Below are positions 8,563-19,100 of a stretch of DNA of 64,000 nt, one piece after another. Each line of letters opens with the position of its first letter. Positions within the stretch are counted from its first letter, which is position 1. The translations under genes and the position numbers were made by a program. The stretch lies in assembly GCF_016526145.1 (NCBI RefSeq), contig NZ_JADDUE010000008.1, positions 297,678 through 361,677 of the forward strand. The letters are read 5' to 3'. Origin of the DNA: Saccharopolyspora galaxeae (GTDB taxonomy: Bacteria > Actinomycetota > Actinomycetes > Mycobacteriales > Pseudonocardiaceae). The notes under the pieces are model-generated. The model saw nothing but the letters and a program-made list of their open reading frames with translations, searched no databases and was not told where the DNA came from.

Positions 8563-9663
8563 TCAGCGACCGAGGACTTTGCGCAGCGTCCCGAGCAGCA
8601 CCTCGACGCGGTCCGGGCCCGCGTTGGGGCCCATCAGACCGATGCGCCACACCGTGTTGGCGTACTCGCCCGCACCGCCGCCGATCTCGATGCCGTAATC
8701 GTTGAGCAGCTGCTTGCGCACGTCGGCGGAGTCCACCTGCTCCGGCACGACCACGCTGGTGAGCTGGTGCAGCCGGTGCCCTTCGGCCGCGAACAGTTCC
8801 AGGCCCATCTCCTGCAGGCCGCTCTGCAGCGCCGCACCGGCTTCGCGGTGGCGTTCGGCCACCGCCGGCATCCCCTCCTCCAGGACGCGCCCGAGCGCGG
8901 CGTGCAGCGAGGCGACCATCGCGGTGGGCGCGGTGTGGTGGTAAGCGCGGCCGCCGGACGCTCCGCCGGTGACGTAGTTGCCGATGAGGCCGAGGTCCAG
9001 GTACCAGGTCGTCGGCCGCTCGACCCGCCGCTGCCAGGCCCGTTCGGAGACCGTGAAGGGGGCGAGCCCGGGCGGCACGCCGAGGCACTTCTGGGTGCCC
9101 GCGTAGGCGATGTCCACGTTCCACGCGTCGAGTTCGATCTGCTCGCCGCCGATGGAGGTCACGCAGTCGGCCAGCAGCAGGGTCCGCTCGTCGCGCTCCC
9201 GCAGTGCCGCCCCGAGCGCCCGGATGTCGCTGCGCACACCCGTGGAGGTCTCGGCGTGCACGGCGGCGACGATCGACGGGCCGGGGTGCGCGGCCAGCAC
9301 GCGCTCGATGTCGACCGGCTGGCCCCAGGTGTGCTCCACGCGCACGACCTCGGCGCCGTAGCGGGCGGCGACGTCGCACATCCGCTCGCCGAACAGGCCG
9401 TTGACCGCGACCACGACGACATCACCCGGGTGCACGAAGTTGACGAAGGCGGCTTCCATGCCGATCGAGCCGGTGCCGGAAAGCGGGAGCGTCCGGGCGT
9501 TCTCGGTGCCCCACACCGCGCGCAGGCGGCTGCCCGTCTCATCCAGCATCGCGAGGAACTCGGGGTCCAGGTGCCCCAGCATCGGGCTCGCCAGGCCCGC
9601 AGTCGCCTCCGGGTAGGCGTTCGTGGGTCCAGGTCCGAGCAATGAACGTTCGACGAGTGCCAT
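8563..9663 (-). CDS. Class V aminotransferase (alanine/serine-glyoxylate type)
   Basis: 366-residue PLP enzyme. It opens with LLGPGPTNAYPE, the usual GPGP(T/S)N start of this family. It contains LSGTGSIGMEA and LLADCVTSIGGEQIELDAWNVDIAYAGTQKCLGVPPG, where the lysine of TQKCL forms the Schiff base. The C-terminal domain includes YGIEIGGGAGEYANTVWRIGLMG. Expected reaction: transamination of glyoxylate with alanine or serine, or a related small amino acid. It appears to be transcribed alone from a leaderless promoter at 9670-9700. Confidence 0.88.
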   Translation of the reverse strand: MALVERSLLGPGPTNAYPEATAGLASPMLGHLDPEFLAMLDETGSRLRAVWGTENARTLPLSGTGSIGMEAAFVNFVHPGDVVVVAVNGLFGERMCDVAARYGAEVVRVEHTWGQPVDIERVLAAHPGPSIVAAVHAETSTGVRSDIRALGAALRERDERTLLLADCVTSIGGEQIELDAWNVDIAYAGTQKCLGVPPGLAPFTVSERAWQRRVERPTTWYLDLGLIGNYVTGGASGGRAYHHTAPTAMVASLHAALGRVLEEGMPAVAERHREAGAALQSGLQEMGLELFAAEGHRLHQLTSVVVPEQVDSADVRKQLLNDYGIEIGGGAGEYANTVWRIGLMGPNAGPDRVEVLLGTLRKVLGR

Positions 9664-9669
9664 ACGGCC

Positions 9670-9700
9670 ACCCTAGGTGAATCGTTGCACCGCACCTCAA
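9670..9700 (-). promoter_or_regulatory. Leaderless promoter of the aminotransferase gene
   Basis: Minus strand: TTGAGG (9695-9700), 19 bases, TAGGGT (9670-9675), then 6 bases to the ATG at 9663. The good -10 box and its distance to ATG suggest a leaderless transcript. Confidence 0.5.
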
Positions 9701-10048
9701 GGCGTGGTCGGCGCTCGGCACGCCGCCGCGCGAGTCGGCACCGCGACCGCCGGCGAACCTCGGCCGCACTACCGGCCCTTTCACCGATGTGCGCAGCGAC
9801 TACGGCTGACGGTGATCGCCCAACCGGTTCGGGTCAGCGGGCGAGCTTGCATTCGCGTGCGATCCACGGACGACGGTTCAACAAGGCCGTCAGTTCGTTC
9901 CGCGGCCACAGCACGATGTCCGGACGCTTGGCGGCGTCGTCACCATGCCCGTCGGCGGCCGGGGAACACCCCGGCTCTCGCTGCATTTTCGCTGCCCGGT
10001 GCGGCGCGGCTCGCACGTCGACCGGGGAAGTCGGTGAACGGCGACGGT
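9701..10048. other. Intergenic stretch, no gene seen
   Basis: About 350 bases between two divergent leaderless promoters. I see no coding frame with family-like sequence and no strong hairpin. Confidence 0.5.
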
Positions 10049-10054
10049 TAGGAT
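10049..10054 (+). promoter_or_regulatory. -10 box of a leaderless promoter
   Basis: TAGGAT lies 7 bases before the ATG at 10062 and overlaps the more upstream ATG at 10053, which argues that 10062 is the real start. No convincing -35 box was found. Confidence 0.45.
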
Positions 10055-10061
10055 GCCGGGC

Positions 10062-11726
10062 ATGTGGTCGCTGCCGTGGGCCGAAGTACTGGTGGGCGAG
10101 AAAGGGCGTTCGTGGCGAACGGTTCCGCAGGTGCGCACGGTTCTCGTGGTGGTGCACACGGTGACCGCGGCGACCCGGCTGTTCGACGTGCTCGGCCTGT
10201 GGGCGCGCGATTCCCGGGTGCAGACCGTCTTCACCTGCACCGGGACCAGCGCCTTCAGCCAAGGGACCGAGGAATTCCTGCGGGATCGGGGAATTGAGCC
10301 GATCACCTGGCAGGCGGCGGTGGAACGCGAATTCGACCTCGCGGTCGCCGCGAGCTACGGGGGGCCGTTGCACGATGTGCAAGCCCCATTGCTCATTCTG
10401 CCGCACGGCATGGGATACAATAAATTGCAACCCGGTTCCCGGAGCCCGGAGCCGGTCTTCGGTCTTTCCGAGTCGTCGTTGCTGCACGACGGCAGGCTCA
10501 TCCCCTCGGTGGCGGTCCTGTCGCACTCCGAGCAGCGAGAACGGCTCCGCGAGTACTGCCAGCAGGCCGTCGACATCGCGCTGATCGCCGGTGATCCGTG
10601 CTTCGACCGGATGCTGGCGAGCCGTCCGCTGCGGGAGACGTACCGGCGGCACCTCGGTGCGCACCCGGACCAGCGGGTGCTCGTGATCTCCTCGACCTGG
10701 GGCGAGCGATCCCTCTACGGCTGCTTTCCGTCGCTGGTCTCGCAGCTGGCGCGGCGGCTTCCGCTGGACGAGTACCGCATCGTCGTCGCCCTGCACCCGA
10801 ACATCTGGTGCGCGCACACCCCGTGGCAGGTCCGGAACTGGACCGGCGAATGGACGCGCGCCGGTGTCACCGTGCTGCCTCCGGAAGAAGGCTGGCGCGC
10901 CGCGCTCGTCGCCGCGGACCTCACCATCGGCGACCACGGTTCGGTCACCTTCTACGCAGCAGCGCTGGGCGTTCCGGTGTTGCTGGCATCCGCTCCGGTG
11001 GAAGCGGTCGACCCGGCCTCCCCGATCGCCCGGCTGCTGCGGACCGCACCGCGACTAGACCCGGACGGCGAGCTGCCTGCTCAGCTCGAATCGACGATCA
11101 CCGCGCACGATCCGGAGCGCTATTCGTCCATCACCGCGCACACCACGTCGGTTCCCGGGGAATCGGCGCGGCTGTTGCGCTCCAGCGTGTACGGCCACCT
11201 CGGACTCGACGAACCTGCGTTCCCGGCCGAGACCACCACCGCACCACTACCCGATGTTGCGAATGCGGAGCCGATCAGCCAAATCGTGCACCTCGGATTC
11301 GGCGACAGCCGGGATCACGCTGTCGTGACCCGGTTTCCGGCCGAATCACTCCGGGACGCGACCCGGCTGCCGCCCGAGGCGGTGCTCGTGGCGACCACGT
11401 CCGAAACGTCCCGGCGTTGGCTGGAGTGGGCCGAAATCCTGCTCGACGACGGCCGCTGCGCCGATCCGGGGCAATGGATCCGCGGCACGCTCGCCCGGCT
11501 TCCCACGGCGGTGCTGGCGGCGACCAGGGATCCCGCGGGCCGCTGGGTCGTCGGCGGTCTCGACGTCGCGGAGGTGCGATTCACCGGCCCGGACGAGCTG
11601 GCGCCTGCCTACGCCGCGTTCTTGCACGCGTGGGTCGCTGCGGACGAGTGCGTCCACGACATGCCCGCGACGGTGACCTTCGGGCTCGGCGGCCGGAACG
11701 TGACCGCAGCTGTCGAAGCGAGCTGA
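10062..11726 (+). CDS. GT-B-like protein of actinobacterial unknown family
   Basis: 554 residues. The first 370 look like a GT-B fold of the CDP-glycerol glycerophosphotransferase/UDP-sugar type: a nucleotide-like loop LVVVHTVTAATRLFDV, an inter-domain start RVLVISSTWGERSLYG, and a C-domain site ADLTIGDHGSVTFYAAALGVPVLL, the usual donor-binding helix. The C-terminal 170 residues are a separate domain I do not recognise. No membrane segments. It is often seen in actinomycetes as a hypothetical or wrongly named protein. It converges on a STAND ATPase gene 24 bases away; a functional link is only a guess. Confidence 0.6.
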   Translation: MWSLPWAEVLVGEKGRSWRTVPQVRTVLVVVHTVTAATRLFDVLGLWARDSRVQTVFTCTGTSAFSQGTEEFLRDRGIEPITWQAAVEREFDLAVAASYGGPLHDVQAPLLILPHGMGYNKLQPGSRSPEPVFGLSESSLLHDGRLIPSVAVLSHSEQRERLREYCQQAVDIALIAGDPCFDRMLASRPLRETYRRHLGAHPDQRVLVISSTWGERSLYGCFPSLVSQLARRLPLDEYRIVVALHPNIWCAHTPWQVRNWTGEWTRAGVTVLPPEEGWRAALVAADLTIGDHGSVTFYAAALGVPVLLASAPVEAVDPASPIARLLRTAPRLDPDGELPAQLESTITAHDPERYSSITAHTTSVPGESARLLRSSVYGHLGLDEPAFPAETTTAPLPDVANAEPISQIVHLGFGDSRDHAVVTRFPAESLRDATRLPPEAVLVATTSETSRRWLEWAEILLDDGRCADPGQWIRGTLARLPTAVLAATRDPAGRWVVGGLDVAEVRFTGPDELAPAYAAFLHAWVAADECVHDMPATVTFGLGGRNVTAAVEAS

Positions 11727-11750
11727 CCCCCGCCGGTCGGCAAGGGGCGG

Positions 11751-13832
11751 TCAGCTCCGGTCCAGCTCCGCCTGCACCTGTTCGGCCTGGTCCAAGAAAC
11801 CCCACGTGCGGTAGATCGACGCCGAGCGCGTGAAGTGCTCGCGCGCCTCGTCCATGGCACCGGCGGCGATGGCGCACCGGGCGAGCGCGGCGTGCGCCTG
11901 CGCGATCTCGAAGTGCCGGTTCTCCTCGGTCATGTGCCGCAACGCTGCGGTGAGATCGGTGCGCGCCTCGTCCGGACGCTGCAACTCCACACGCCGAATC
12001 CCTCGCCACAGCAACGACTTGTGCTCGTTGTGCAGGTCAGGGCGCGGCAGCGACCGGAACGCTTCGATCGCGTCGTCCAGCAACCCCACGGCGGCTTCCG
12101 GCGACTCCACCGACCCGAGATGCATCTTCGCCAGGGCCGTCCGGCGCGCGTCGTCGATTTCCCGGGCCATGGCGAGGTTCCGCAGCAGCAGCTCGTGCGC
12201 CGCGGCGCGGTCGCCTTGCTCCCGCCGGACCAGCCCGAGCGATTCGACGGCCGTGGCCGCCAGGTCGTGCTCGCCGTGTTCGGACGCCATCTCGTTGGCA
12301 CGGGCGAACATTTCGGCGGCCTTGTCGCGCTCACCGCGGTGGCGGAAGGCGAATCCGCGTTGCACCAGCGCGAGTCCGGCCACGAGCCGATTCGCGTCGT
12401 GATCCCGGCTTTCCTCGACGACGACCGCGCAGTCGTTGACCGCATCCATGTCATCGAGGTGCTTGGCCCGCTCGTGGAACGGCCACACCGCGACCGCCAG
12501 CGGGCCCACCCGCTCATCGCCGCCGTCCCGCAGCAGTTCGGCCACTGCGCGGATGTTGACGCGCTCGGCCGCCAGCCACGCCTCCGGATCCGGCGGCACG
12601 CTGCCCAGTCGGAGGTCCGGCCAAATCCGCTGCAGCCATCCGCGCTGCGGCATGACGGCGTTGCCCGCCGGGATCGCACCGTCCACATAGAACTGGACGA
12701 ACCGCGAGGACGCCCCGGGATCGCGGTGGTACCGGCGCGCGTGGGCGCGCACCAGTCCGTCCACGAAGAACCGATCCGGCGCGCTCTGCTGCACCAGCCT
12801 CGCGTCCAACAGCCGGTCCAAACCCTCCCGGACGTCGTCCTCGCCTTCTTCCAGCGCCGCAACGAGCGCGGCCACGCTGACGTCACCGGAACCGGGATGG
12901 TCGCCGAACGCGGTGTAAAGCCGGCGCGTTCGCTCGTCGAGGCGATCGGCCGCGGTGTTCAGCACCGCGGTCACCGACAGGGACTCATCGCGGGACAGCA
13001 CGGCCAATCGGCGGTCCTGATCGGACAGTTCGCGCACGAGCCAGTCGATCGGGCGCGTCGGGCGCTGCGCCAGCAGCGCTCCCGCCACGCACAACGCCAG
13101 CGTCGATCCCTCGCACCGCTGCACGAGCGCGTCGAGCTGCTCGGGTTCCCGTTGCGGCCGCGGATCGTCCTCGTCCAGGATCCGCCGCAGCAGCAGCCGC
13201 GCCGACTCCGGGCTCATCGGATCGAGTTCGACGAACGCGGGCTTCTCCCGCGCGCGCAGCGCCGCCAGCGGGCCCGCCTCGGTGACCAGCACGACCGAGC
13301 GCCCCAGTCCCGGCAGCAACCAGCGGACCTGCGCGGCGGTGACGGCGTCGTCGACGACGACCGCCACGCGCTTGCCCGTGCTCCAGGACCGGAAGTAGTT
13401 CGCGCGCCCCTGCAAGGTCTCCGGGATCTCGTTCACCGCGTAGCCGACCGCGATGAGGAAATCGCGCAGGCACTCGCTTTCCGAACCGGACTCCCCCGCC
13501 GCCCCGGACAACCGCGCGTAGAAATGGCCGTCCGGGAAATCCTCGTGGTGCTCGCCGGCCCACTGGAACGCGGTCTCGCTCTTGCCGCCACCGGCCGCAC
13601 CGCGGAGCACGATTAAGCGCGGCGCTTCGCCGCCCGGCTCGCCGGTGAACCGCGCGGCCTCGGTGATCTCGCGGAGCTGGCGCTCGTTGTTCGTGTAGTT
13701 GCGCGTCGCCGGGCGAATCTGCCTGGGCGGATGCGGCGCGGGCCGCGACGGCAGCGAGAAGTGGATCCCGCCCTCGACGTGCCCGGCCTGCACCACCGCG
13801 TCCGCTGAGCCTTCGAAGTCGTTCCGGGTCAC
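11751..13832 (-). CDS. NB-ARC/STAND ATPase with TPR repeats
   Basis: 693 residues. The N-terminus (NDFEGSADAVVQAGHVEGGIHF) is the short signature common in actinobacterial NB-ARC proteins. Walker A is GAAGGGKSE (78-86), Walker B VAVVVDDAV, sensor-like SVVLVTEAG. A winged-helix part follows (RLYTAFGDHPGSGDVSVAALVAAL). The C-terminal 250 residues are tetratricopeptide-like helices (ALVQRGFAFRHRGERDKAAEMF and further units). STAND proteins act as signal-triggered switches in regulation or defence; there is no effector domain here, so I favour a regulatory role. Confidence 0.8.
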   Translation of the reverse strand: MTRNDFEGSADAVVQAGHVEGGIHFSLPSRPAPHPPRQIRPATRNYTNNERQLREITEAARFTGEPGGEAPRLIVLRGAAGGGKSETAFQWAGEHHEDFPDGHFYARLSGAAGESGSESECLRDFLIAVGYAVNEIPETLQGRANYFRSWSTGKRVAVVVDDAVTAAQVRWLLPGLGRSVVLVTEAGPLAALRAREKPAFVELDPMSPESARLLLRRILDEDDPRPQREPEQLDALVQRCEGSTLALCVAGALLAQRPTRPIDWLVRELSDQDRRLAVLSRDESLSVTAVLNTAADRLDERTRRLYTAFGDHPGSGDVSVAALVAALEEGEDDVREGLDRLLDARLVQQSAPDRFFVDGLVRAHARRYHRDPGASSRFVQFYVDGAIPAGNAVMPQRGWLQRIWPDLRLGSVPPDPEAWLAAERVNIRAVAELLRDGGDERVGPLAVAVWPFHERAKHLDDMDAVNDCAVVVEESRDHDANRLVAGLALVQRGFAFRHRGERDKAAEMFARANEMASEHGEHDLAATAVESLGLVRREQGDRAAAHELLLRNLAMAREIDDARRTALAKMHLGSVESPEAAVGLLDDAIEAFRSLPRPDLHNEHKSLLWRGIRRVELQRPDEARTDLTAALRHMTEENRHFEIAQAHAALARCAIAAGAMDEAREHFTRSASIYRTWGFLDQAEQVQAELDRS

Positions 13833-13967
13833 CGCCGAGCCCCCTGCCGTCCGAAGATCGCCATCCGAAGATCGAAGACATCAGGCTAACGTGCCGCGAA
13901 GATCACGACCACGAAATCGGCGGAGCCGCGCAGCACGCTTCGCAGAACCGAGGAGTCGCAGCCGGCG

Positions 13968-14528
13968 TCAGCCCGGAGCTTCCGGGGGCGAGGTGATCCT
14001 GCGGAGGGCGTCGCGGGTGAGTCCGCGATCGTAGGCGCGGGTCCCGAAGGACCGGTGGATCGTGAGCCCTTCGATGAGCGCATCGATCTCCCTGGCGACG
14101 TGCGCGCCGAAGTGCCTGCGCAGCGCTTTGTGGCTGTGGCTCATCCAGTCCGCGACCAGATCGCGGTAGGCGGGTTCGCGCGCGGCCAACGCGTAGAGCT
14201 CGTGGGTGAGCACCAGGTCGTCACGGGTGGCGAAGACGTCTTCGTGGATGATGCCGACGACGGCCTCGCGCGCCTCCTCCGGTCCGCGCGCGGCGGTGAG
14301 CCGGTCCTCGAACCGGCCGCTGATCGTGGCGCAGAACCGGGAGAAGGCCGCCCGCAGCAACTCCTCCCTGTCGGCGAAGTGGTAGGTCATCGAACCCAGC
14401 GGGACGTCCGCGCGGGCGGCGACCTTGCGGTGCGAGGTGCCCGCCACGCCGTCCTCGGCGATGGTCGCCAGCGCCGCATCGATGATCCGCGTGCGCCGAT
14501 CCGGATCGAAGCGCCGGGCTCTGCCCAT
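13968..14528 (-). CDS. TetR-family repressor
   Basis: 186 residues. N-terminal HTH: RIIDAALATIAEDGVAGTSHRKVAARADVPLGSMTYHFADREELL. The rest is a helical ligand domain. ATG 14528 is preceded by GGAGGT at 9 bases; the longer frame to 14585 lacks a site. It is divergent from an MFS gene, the same layout as E. coli ybjK (RcdA)-ybjJ. Two GTACGRTCGTAC palindromes between them are the likely operators, and a third copy precedes the arabinosyltransferase gene. Confidence 0.85.
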   Translation of the reverse strand: MGRARRFDPDRRTRIIDAALATIAEDGVAGTSHRKVAARADVPLGSMTYHFADREELLRAAFSRFCATISGRFEDRLTAARGPEEAREAVVGIIHEDVFATRDDLVLTHELYALAAREPAYRDLVADWMSHSHKALRRHFGAHVAREIDALIEGLTIHRSFGTRAYDRGLTRDALRRITSPPEAPG

Positions 14529-14625
14529 GGGTTCGGTCACCTCCGTCGCCGATTCGCCGCACACCGTGGCCGAACACGGTCGCACGCGACGCCGCGGACG
14601 GGAACATCACCTCGACAGCCTATAG

Positions 14626-14658
14626 GTACGATCGTACGCATCTAGCGTACGGTCGTAC
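14626..14658. promoter_or_regulatory. Paired palindromic operators in the tetR-MFS intergenic region
   Basis: GTACGATCGTAC (14626-14637) is a perfect 12-bp palindrome, and GTACGGTCGTAC (14647-14658) differs at one base. Their starts are 21 bases apart, two helical turns. The position between divergent tetR and MFS genes is typical for TetR autoregulation. Confidence 0.75.
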
Positions 14659-14707
14659 ACATCGGCCGACCTCGCCAGCGAAATCGCAGTTCTCACGGAA
14701 CGGAATC

Positions 14708-15919
14708 ATGCCGGACCACTTCGCTCCCGCCGGGCAGCTCGCCTGCGGCTCGTCCACTGCAGCCCGCCGCCGCGCGTTGCAGGCGGTGTTCTGCTTCGTC
14801 GGGATATCGCTGGCGTCCTGGGTCACCCGCACCCCGGCGATCCGGGAGTCGTTGCACGCCTCGACCGCGCAAATGGGGCTGGTGCTGTTCGGGCTGTCGG
14901 CGGGTTCGATGACCGGCATCCTCTCGGCCGGAGCGCTGGTGCGGCGGTTCGGCACCAAGGCGGTGATCACCGGTGGCGCCGCGTTGGTCGTCACCGGGCT
15001 CGCCGCGCTCGGCGGCAGCACGGCGCTGCAGCTGCCCTCCGGCGCGTTCGGCGGGCTGCTGCTGTTCGGGCTCGGCATGGGTTCGTTCGAGATCGCCACC
15101 AACATCGAGGGCGCCGAGATCGAACGGATCGCCGGCAGACCGCTGATGCCGCAGCTGCACGGCACTTTCAGCGCCGGAACCGTCGCAGGCTCGGTGCTCG
15201 GGCTGGTGTTCACCCGCGCAGGCGTCGATGTGTTGTGGCACTTGCTCGCCGCGGCCGTGGTGGGTGCGGGGATCGTGGCCGTCTCCGCCCCGTCGATTCC
15301 CGCCGGGTTCGCCGTGTCCCGGCGCCCCGTCGAGCACGGGGGCGGCAGCGCCGTGCGCGACCAGCTCAGGCTGTGGAAGCAGCGCCGCATGGCGCTGCTC
15401 GGCTGCGTGGTGCTGGGCATGGCGCTGGCCGAGGGCGCCGCGAACGACTGGCTTCCGCTGCTGATGGTCGACACGCACGGTTTCGATCCGGCGGGCGGCT
15501 CGCTGCTGTTCGCCGCTTTCGCCGCGGCCATGACCGCCGGGCGATTCGCGGGCGGGCGGTTGCTGCGCCGGTTCAGCCGTGCCGTGGTCGTGCGCAGCAG
15601 CGCGGTGTGCGCCGGGGCCGGTCTCGCGGTGGTGATCGGCACGCCGTTCCCGTCGCTGGCGGTGGTCGGAGTCGTGCTCTGGGGGCTCGGGACCTCGCTC
15701 GGTTTCCCGCTGGCGCTGTCCGCGGCGGGTGACGGCGACGGGGACACCACGGCCCGGGTCGGCGCGGTGGCCACCGCGGGCTACCTCGCGTTCCTCGTCG
15801 GCCCGCCGCTGCTGGGCTTGCTCGGCGACCACTTCGGACTGCGCTACGCCATGCTCGTCGTACTCGCCCTCATCGGCTGCGCCGCCGCGACCGCCGCGGC
15901 CGTGCGCCCCGAACGCTGA
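14708..15919 (+). CDS. MFS transporter, YbjJ/FucP-like
   Basis: 403 residues, twelve helices. It begins after a 20-residue hydrophilic tail with RRRALQAVFCFVGISLASWVTRTPAIRESL, which resembles the YbjJ subgroup. Motifs GLSAGSMTGIL and LGMGSFEIATNIEGAEIER are also typical of that subgroup. It probably exports a compound sensed by the adjacent TetR. ATG 14708 has GGAACGGA just upstream. Single gene; the next gene begins 210 bases later behind its own operator. Confidence 0.82.
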   Translation: MPDHFAPAGQLACGSSTAARRRALQAVFCFVGISLASWVTRTPAIRESLHASTAQMGLVLFGLSAGSMTGILSAGALVRRFGTKAVITGGAALVVTGLAALGGSTALQLPSGAFGGLLLFGLGMGSFEIATNIEGAEIERIAGRPLMPQLHGTFSAGTVAGSVLGLVFTRAGVDVLWHLLAAAVVGAGIVAVSAPSIPAGFAVSRRPVEHGGGSAVRDQLRLWKQRRMALLGCVVLGMALAEGAANDWLPLLMVDTHGFDPAGGSLLFAAFAAAMTAGRFAGGRLLRRFSRAVVVRSSAVCAGAGLAVVIGTPFPSLAVVGVVLWGLGTSLGFPLALSAAGDGDGDTTARVGAVATAGYLAFLVGPPLLGLLGDHFGLRYAMLVVLALIGCAAATAAAVRPER

Positions 15920-16046
15920 ACACCGCTGGAGGACTGCGGCCGTGCGGTCGACAATCGCGCGCTCGGCGCAAAGCCGGCACCTCGAATCCGGGCGATTCCC
16001 GCCGGAACGGATTTCCCGTGACATGCCGCCCGCTACGCACCGGCAG

Positions 16047-16077
16047 TTGCGTACGACCGTACGCAACACGGGTAGGC
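16047..16077 (+). promoter_or_regulatory. Operator-promoter of the arabinosyltransferase gene
   Basis: The 20-bp near-perfect palindrome TTGCGTACGACCGTACGCAA spans 16047-16066. Its core GTACGACCGTAC is the exact reverse complement of the second tetR-MFS operator at 14647-14658. TTGCGT can serve as -35, and TAGGCT at 16072-16077 as -10 (19-base spacer). The operator would cover the -35 and spacer. Confidence 0.7.
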
Positions 16078-16129
16078 TCGCGTCCGATCTTCCCGCGGCC
16101 TCCGCGGTCCCCGACCCCGAACCCCGGCG

Positions 16130-19100
16130 ATGATGCGATCGATGAGCGAACTGTTCCGGAATGCGCGGTCCCTGCGGTGGTTCGCGGTGGCTTGCGGGGT
16201 GCTGGGCGCCCTCGCGGCGGTGTTGTTGCCGTTCCTGCCCGTGCGCTACGAGATCACCACGTTGCAGTGGCCGACCGCGCAGGGCACGCAGGCGGTTTCC
16301 GCGCCGCTGTCGGCCTACCAGCCGATCCGGCTGGACCTGGACATGCCGTGCTCGACGGCTCAGGGGCTGGACGCGCGCACGCCCGGCCCGGCGGTGCTGC
16401 TGAGCACGAACCCGCCCGAAGCCGAGTACGGCACCCTGACCGGGCTGCGGCTGGAAGTCCAGGACGGGCAGCTGCGCCTGATCTCGCAGGGCAGGCAGCT
16501 CGGCACCACCGAGCTGCCCGCGGGCGACTGCGCGATCGGGGTGCATTCGGACGGGCACTCGACCGACGCCGAGGCCGGAGGTGCGCGGTTCGCCCACGTC
16601 GGCGGTGACGCGCGTCCGCAGCTGACCGGCATCTTCTCCGATGTGGACGGTCAGCTCGACGACACCGCCGGGATGTCGTTCTCCGCCGAGGTGGACGACC
16701 GCTACGACAGCCACCCGACCCCGCTCAAGATCGCGGCGATGGCGGTCGCGGTGCTCGGGACCGCGGGAGCGGTGTTCGCGCTGCACCGCATCGACGCGCT
16801 GGCGGGCCGCAAGCCGGTCCGCCGATCGCGCGGGCGGTGGCGGCTGACCGGGCGGGACGCCGCGGTGGCGGCTGCGCTGCTGGCGTGGTGGCTCATCGGG
16901 GCGATGACCTCCGACGACGGCTACTTCCTCACGATGGCGCGGGTCCGCGACGAGCTGGGCTACGTCAACGACTTCTACCGCTGGTTCTCCGGGCCGATCG
17001 CGCCGATGGGCTGGTTCGTCGAGTTGCAGGCGCGCTGGGTGGAGATCTCCACCGCCACGCCGTGGATCCGGCTGCCCGCGCTGGGCATGGGACTGCTGAG
17101 CTGGGTGCTGATCAGCCGGTTCGTGCTGCCCCGGCTCGGCCAGCGGGTGCGGCGCAGCCGCGCGGCCGGATGGGCGGCGGCCGCGGTGTTCCTGGCCTGC
17201 TGGCTGCCCTACGACAACGGCCTGCGCCCCGAACCGATCGTGGTGGTGCTCGCGCTGCTGGCGATGTGCGCGGTGGAGTACGCGGTGGCGGCCCGGCAGC
17301 TCGCTCCCGCGGCGTTCGGGCTGATCATCGCAGCGTTCTCGGTGGCGGTGAACCCGCACGGGATGGTCGCGGTGCTGCCGTTCCTGGCGGCGGCGAAACC
17401 GCTGCTGCTCATGGTGCGAAGCCGCGCGCAGCGGTTCGGCTGGACACCGGTGCTGGCCCCGATCGCCGCCGCCGGGCTGGTCGTGCTGGTGGCGGCGTTC
17501 TCCGACCAGACCTGGCGCACCGTGCTCGACGCGACCCAGGTTCGTACCGACATCGGCCCGTCGCAGTCCTGGTACGAGGAGCTGGGCCGCTACACGCTGC
17601 TGTTCGGCCAATCCCCCGACGGCTCGCTCACCCGCCGGTTCCCGGTGCTGCTCATGTTGCTGTGCCTGGCGTTCTGCGCGGTCGTGCTGCTGCGGCGCGG
17701 CACCATCCGCGGGGCCGCGCTCGGGCCGAGCCGCCGGCTGCTGACCGTGGCCGGGCTGTACTTCGTGGCGCTGGCGCTGACGCCGACCAAGCACACCCAC
17801 CACTTCGGGGTCTTCGCCGCGGTCGGGGGCGCGGTCGCGGCATTGACCGCGCTGGCCGCCAGCAGCACCGTGCTGCGCTCGCGGCGCAACCGGGCGGTGT
17901 TCTTCGCCGGGCTCATGGTGGTGCTCGCGCTGACCTTCACCGGCACCAACGCCTGGTGGTACGTCTCGGGCTGGGGCGTGCCGTGGTTCGACAAGCCGCC
18001 GTCGATCAAGGGCTACGAGCTCAGCACCGGGTTCCTCGTCATCGCCGCGATCGCGCTGGTCGTGGCGCTGGTGGAGCACCTGAAGCTGGACGAGCGCAAT
18101 CCTCCGGTCGCGGTCGAGGAGGACCGCACGCGGGCGCTGCGGCTGGGCACCGCACCGCTGTCGATCGTGTGCGCGCTGCTGATGCTGGCGGAGCTCGCTT
18201 CGCTGGCGAAGGCCATCCCCGAGCGCTGGGACACCTACAACCTCGCCAAGGACAACGTGCGGCAGCTGGCCGGGTCCAGCTGCGGGCTCTCGGACTACGT
18301 CTACGTCGAGAACGACCCGATCGCCGGGATGCTCGATCCCGCCGCGCGGCAGCCTGCGACCGCAGCACCGGGCGCACCGCCCGAAGAGGACGAATCGCCC
18401 GAGCAGTACCTGCGCGGCACCGAGACCGGGTTCCGCCGCGACGGCATTCCGGATACCAAGAACATCGAAACCGGGGAGTCGAACTGGACTCCGCCGCACC
18501 GCTTCGGCTCCGACCGGGCGCCGGTGTGGGGCAGCTACGGCTCCCCCGCCAACACCGGCGAACTGCGCACGCCCTGGTACGAGCTGCCGGACCGCGCGCG
18601 CAGCGGGGACGTGCCGGTAGTGGTCAGCTCGGCCGGGACGACCTCCGGCCCGAACTCGCTGACCGCCGAGTTCGGCCGGGACACCCCGCAGGGCTTCGAG
18701 ATCCTCTCCCGCGCGCCGCTCGGCCAGGACGGTGCGAAGCACTGGCGCGACCACCGCGTCCCCGCTCCGGAAGGGGCGACGCGGATGCGGATCGTCGGCC
18801 AGGACAAGGCGCTCGGCGAGCAGGGCTGGATGGCCTTCAGCGCACCGCGGGCGCCGCGCCTGACCCGGATGAGCGACGTGGTCGGCAACTCCCCCGCGTA
18901 CGTGGAGTGGACCGCGGCGATGGTGCACCCCTGCCTGAACGTCACCGCGAACCACCACGGCATCGCCGAGCTGCCGCGCTACCGCGTCGCGGGCGGCGGG
19001 GACGTGCGCGACACCGGGCAGGGCTGGTCGTCACCGGACGCGGGCGGGCAGTTCGGCTACCTCAACGTCGCCACGAGCATGGCGGAGCTGCCGACCTACC

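Noticed and set aside
11835..13616. 593-codon plus-strand frame
   Set aside because: Antisense to the STAND ATPase; a shadow frame of Arg/Gln/His-rich composition.
14693..18958. 1421-codon open frame on the minus strand
   Set aside because: It is antisense to the MFS and arabinosyltransferase genes, which have clear motifs. Its product is repetitive Gly/Arg/Gln/His-rich, the mark of a high-GC shadow frame.
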